This document shows positions 5,679-6,030 of a stretch of DNA of 6,030 bases, one piece after another (the stretch's first letter is position 1; each line of letters starts with the position of its first letter). Made by a program: the position numbers and the translations under genes. The DNA is taken from NCBI GenBank assembly GCA_014377055.1, contig JACMQJ010000240.1, forward strand, positions 1 to 6,030. The letters are read 5' to 3'. Source of the DNA: Candidatus Sericytochromatia bacterium. GTDB taxonomy: Bacteria > Cyanobacteriota > Sericytochromatia > UBA7694 > JACMQJ01. A model generated the notes under the pieces. That model had not been told where the DNA came from. It made no database searches and saw only the letters and a program-made list of their open reading frames with translations.

Positions 5679-6030
5679 TACCTATTACTCTTAATCTAAA
5701 AAATTTTATGAGCTATAGAGAGCTACAATTAGATTTTTCGGAAATACATGTTGCTTGCTTATCAGGTGAAAATGGTTCAGGCAAATCATCAATACTTGAT
5801 GCTATCACTTGGTGTTTATGGGAAGAGGCAAGATCAAGCTCTAATGAAGACCTAATTAGATTGGGCGAAAGTGATATGAGTGCTGAATTGATTTTTAAAA
5901 TAGAAGATCAGTTATATCGAATTATGCGTTCAACTCGCAAAAAAGGTAAAAAAAAATCAGAATCCTCACTTGAATTTCAAGTATTATCAGAGAATGGTTA
6001 TAAGTCGATTACAGGTAAAACTATCAAAGA
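5675..6030 (+). CDS. sbcC: SbcC (Rad50-like) ATPase, N-terminal part, cut by the window end
   Basis: This is the SMC-like ATPase partner of SbcD. The reading frame from TTG 5675 gives IPITLNLKNFMSYRELQLDF, the standard SbcC/Rad50 opening, then the Walker A loop GENGSGKSS at 31-39 with Lys37 and Ser38 for nucleotide and Mg binding. ILDAITWCLWEEARSSS follows, as in this family. Only 118 codons are present; the rest of lobe I, the coiled coils with the zinc-hook region, and the signature and Walker B motifs lie beyond 6030. The start TTG shares bases with the sbcD stop (TTGA at 5675-5678), a 4-base overlap typical of coupled subunits. A basic patch, RKKGKKK (about 88-94), is encoded partly by a run of nine A at 5948-5956. 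No break is visible in the frame. Confidence 0.94.
   Translation, partial: MIPITLNLKNFMSYRELQLDFSEIHVACLSGENGSGKSSILDAITWCLWEEARSSSNEDLIRLGESDMSAELIFKIEDQLYRIMRSTRKKGKKKSESSLEFQVLSENGYKSITGKTIK

Noticed and set aside
4420..5706. Shared TTAATCTAAAAAA string in the sbcD leader (4420) and near the sbcC start (5691)
   Set aside because: The second copy encodes the conserved residues LNLKN of SbcC and the match is mostly A-run, so coincidence in AT-rich DNA is the simplest explanation.
5948..5956. Run of nine A in sbcC as a possible programmed slippage site
   Set aside because: The frame reads through normally and long A-runs are frequent in this window (for example near 1403-1410), so nothing indicates programmed frameshifting.
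1..6030. CRISPR arrays, tRNA/rRNA genes, insertion-sequence ends or defence islands
   Set aside because: No spaced direct repeats, cloverleaf-like segments, transposase motifs or defence genes were found on either strand. SbcCD alone is a housekeeping repair system.

Overview
The window is AT-rich (about 30% G+C by eye) and compactly coded. The likely source is a diderm bacterium, because it encodes a Sec-exported beta-barrel-like protein ending in Phe and a lipoprotein. The SbcD and SbcC N-termini (INPETGLNSRLEDF; MIPITLNLKNFMSYRE) resemble, from memory, those of cyanobacteria and relatives. Together with the low G+C, this suggests the non-photosynthetic sister lineage of Cyanobacteria (Melainabacteria/Vampirovibrionia). 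That placement is inference and was not tested.

Layout: (1) 1-571, a monocistronic gene for a small protein with four GxxxGxxxG glycine-zipper blocks, with a -10 box at the window edge and a perfect 14-bp stem terminator. (2) 633-2032, a two-gene + strand operon: a patatin-like phospholipase, then a small signal-peptide/two-helix membrane protein. Both start at TTG behind a GAGG Shine-Dalgarno. (3) 2033-4294, two minus-strand genes: upstream, a PF10091/GH144-type lipoprotein (beta-1,2-glucanase-like); downstream, an outer-membrane beta-barrel-like protein whose stop codon directly abuts the stop of the convergent + strand gene. A perfect 26-bp palindrome is centred at the glucanase stop codon. 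(4) 4446-6030, a divergent + strand sbcD-sbcC operon. The sbcC start is a TTG overlapping the sbcD stop, and the gene runs off the window after 118 codons.

No stretch above 300 bases lacks a gene. The three main gaps (509-632, 2801-2929, 4295-4445) hold the terminator, a palindrome end, candidate promoters and two inverted repeats. No tRNA, rRNA, CRISPR array, insertion sequence or phage gene was seen. Most genes belong to known families. The least explained parts are the glycine-zipper protein, the palindrome, the inverted repeats around the sbcD/glucanase divergent promoter, and the heavy use of TTG starts.
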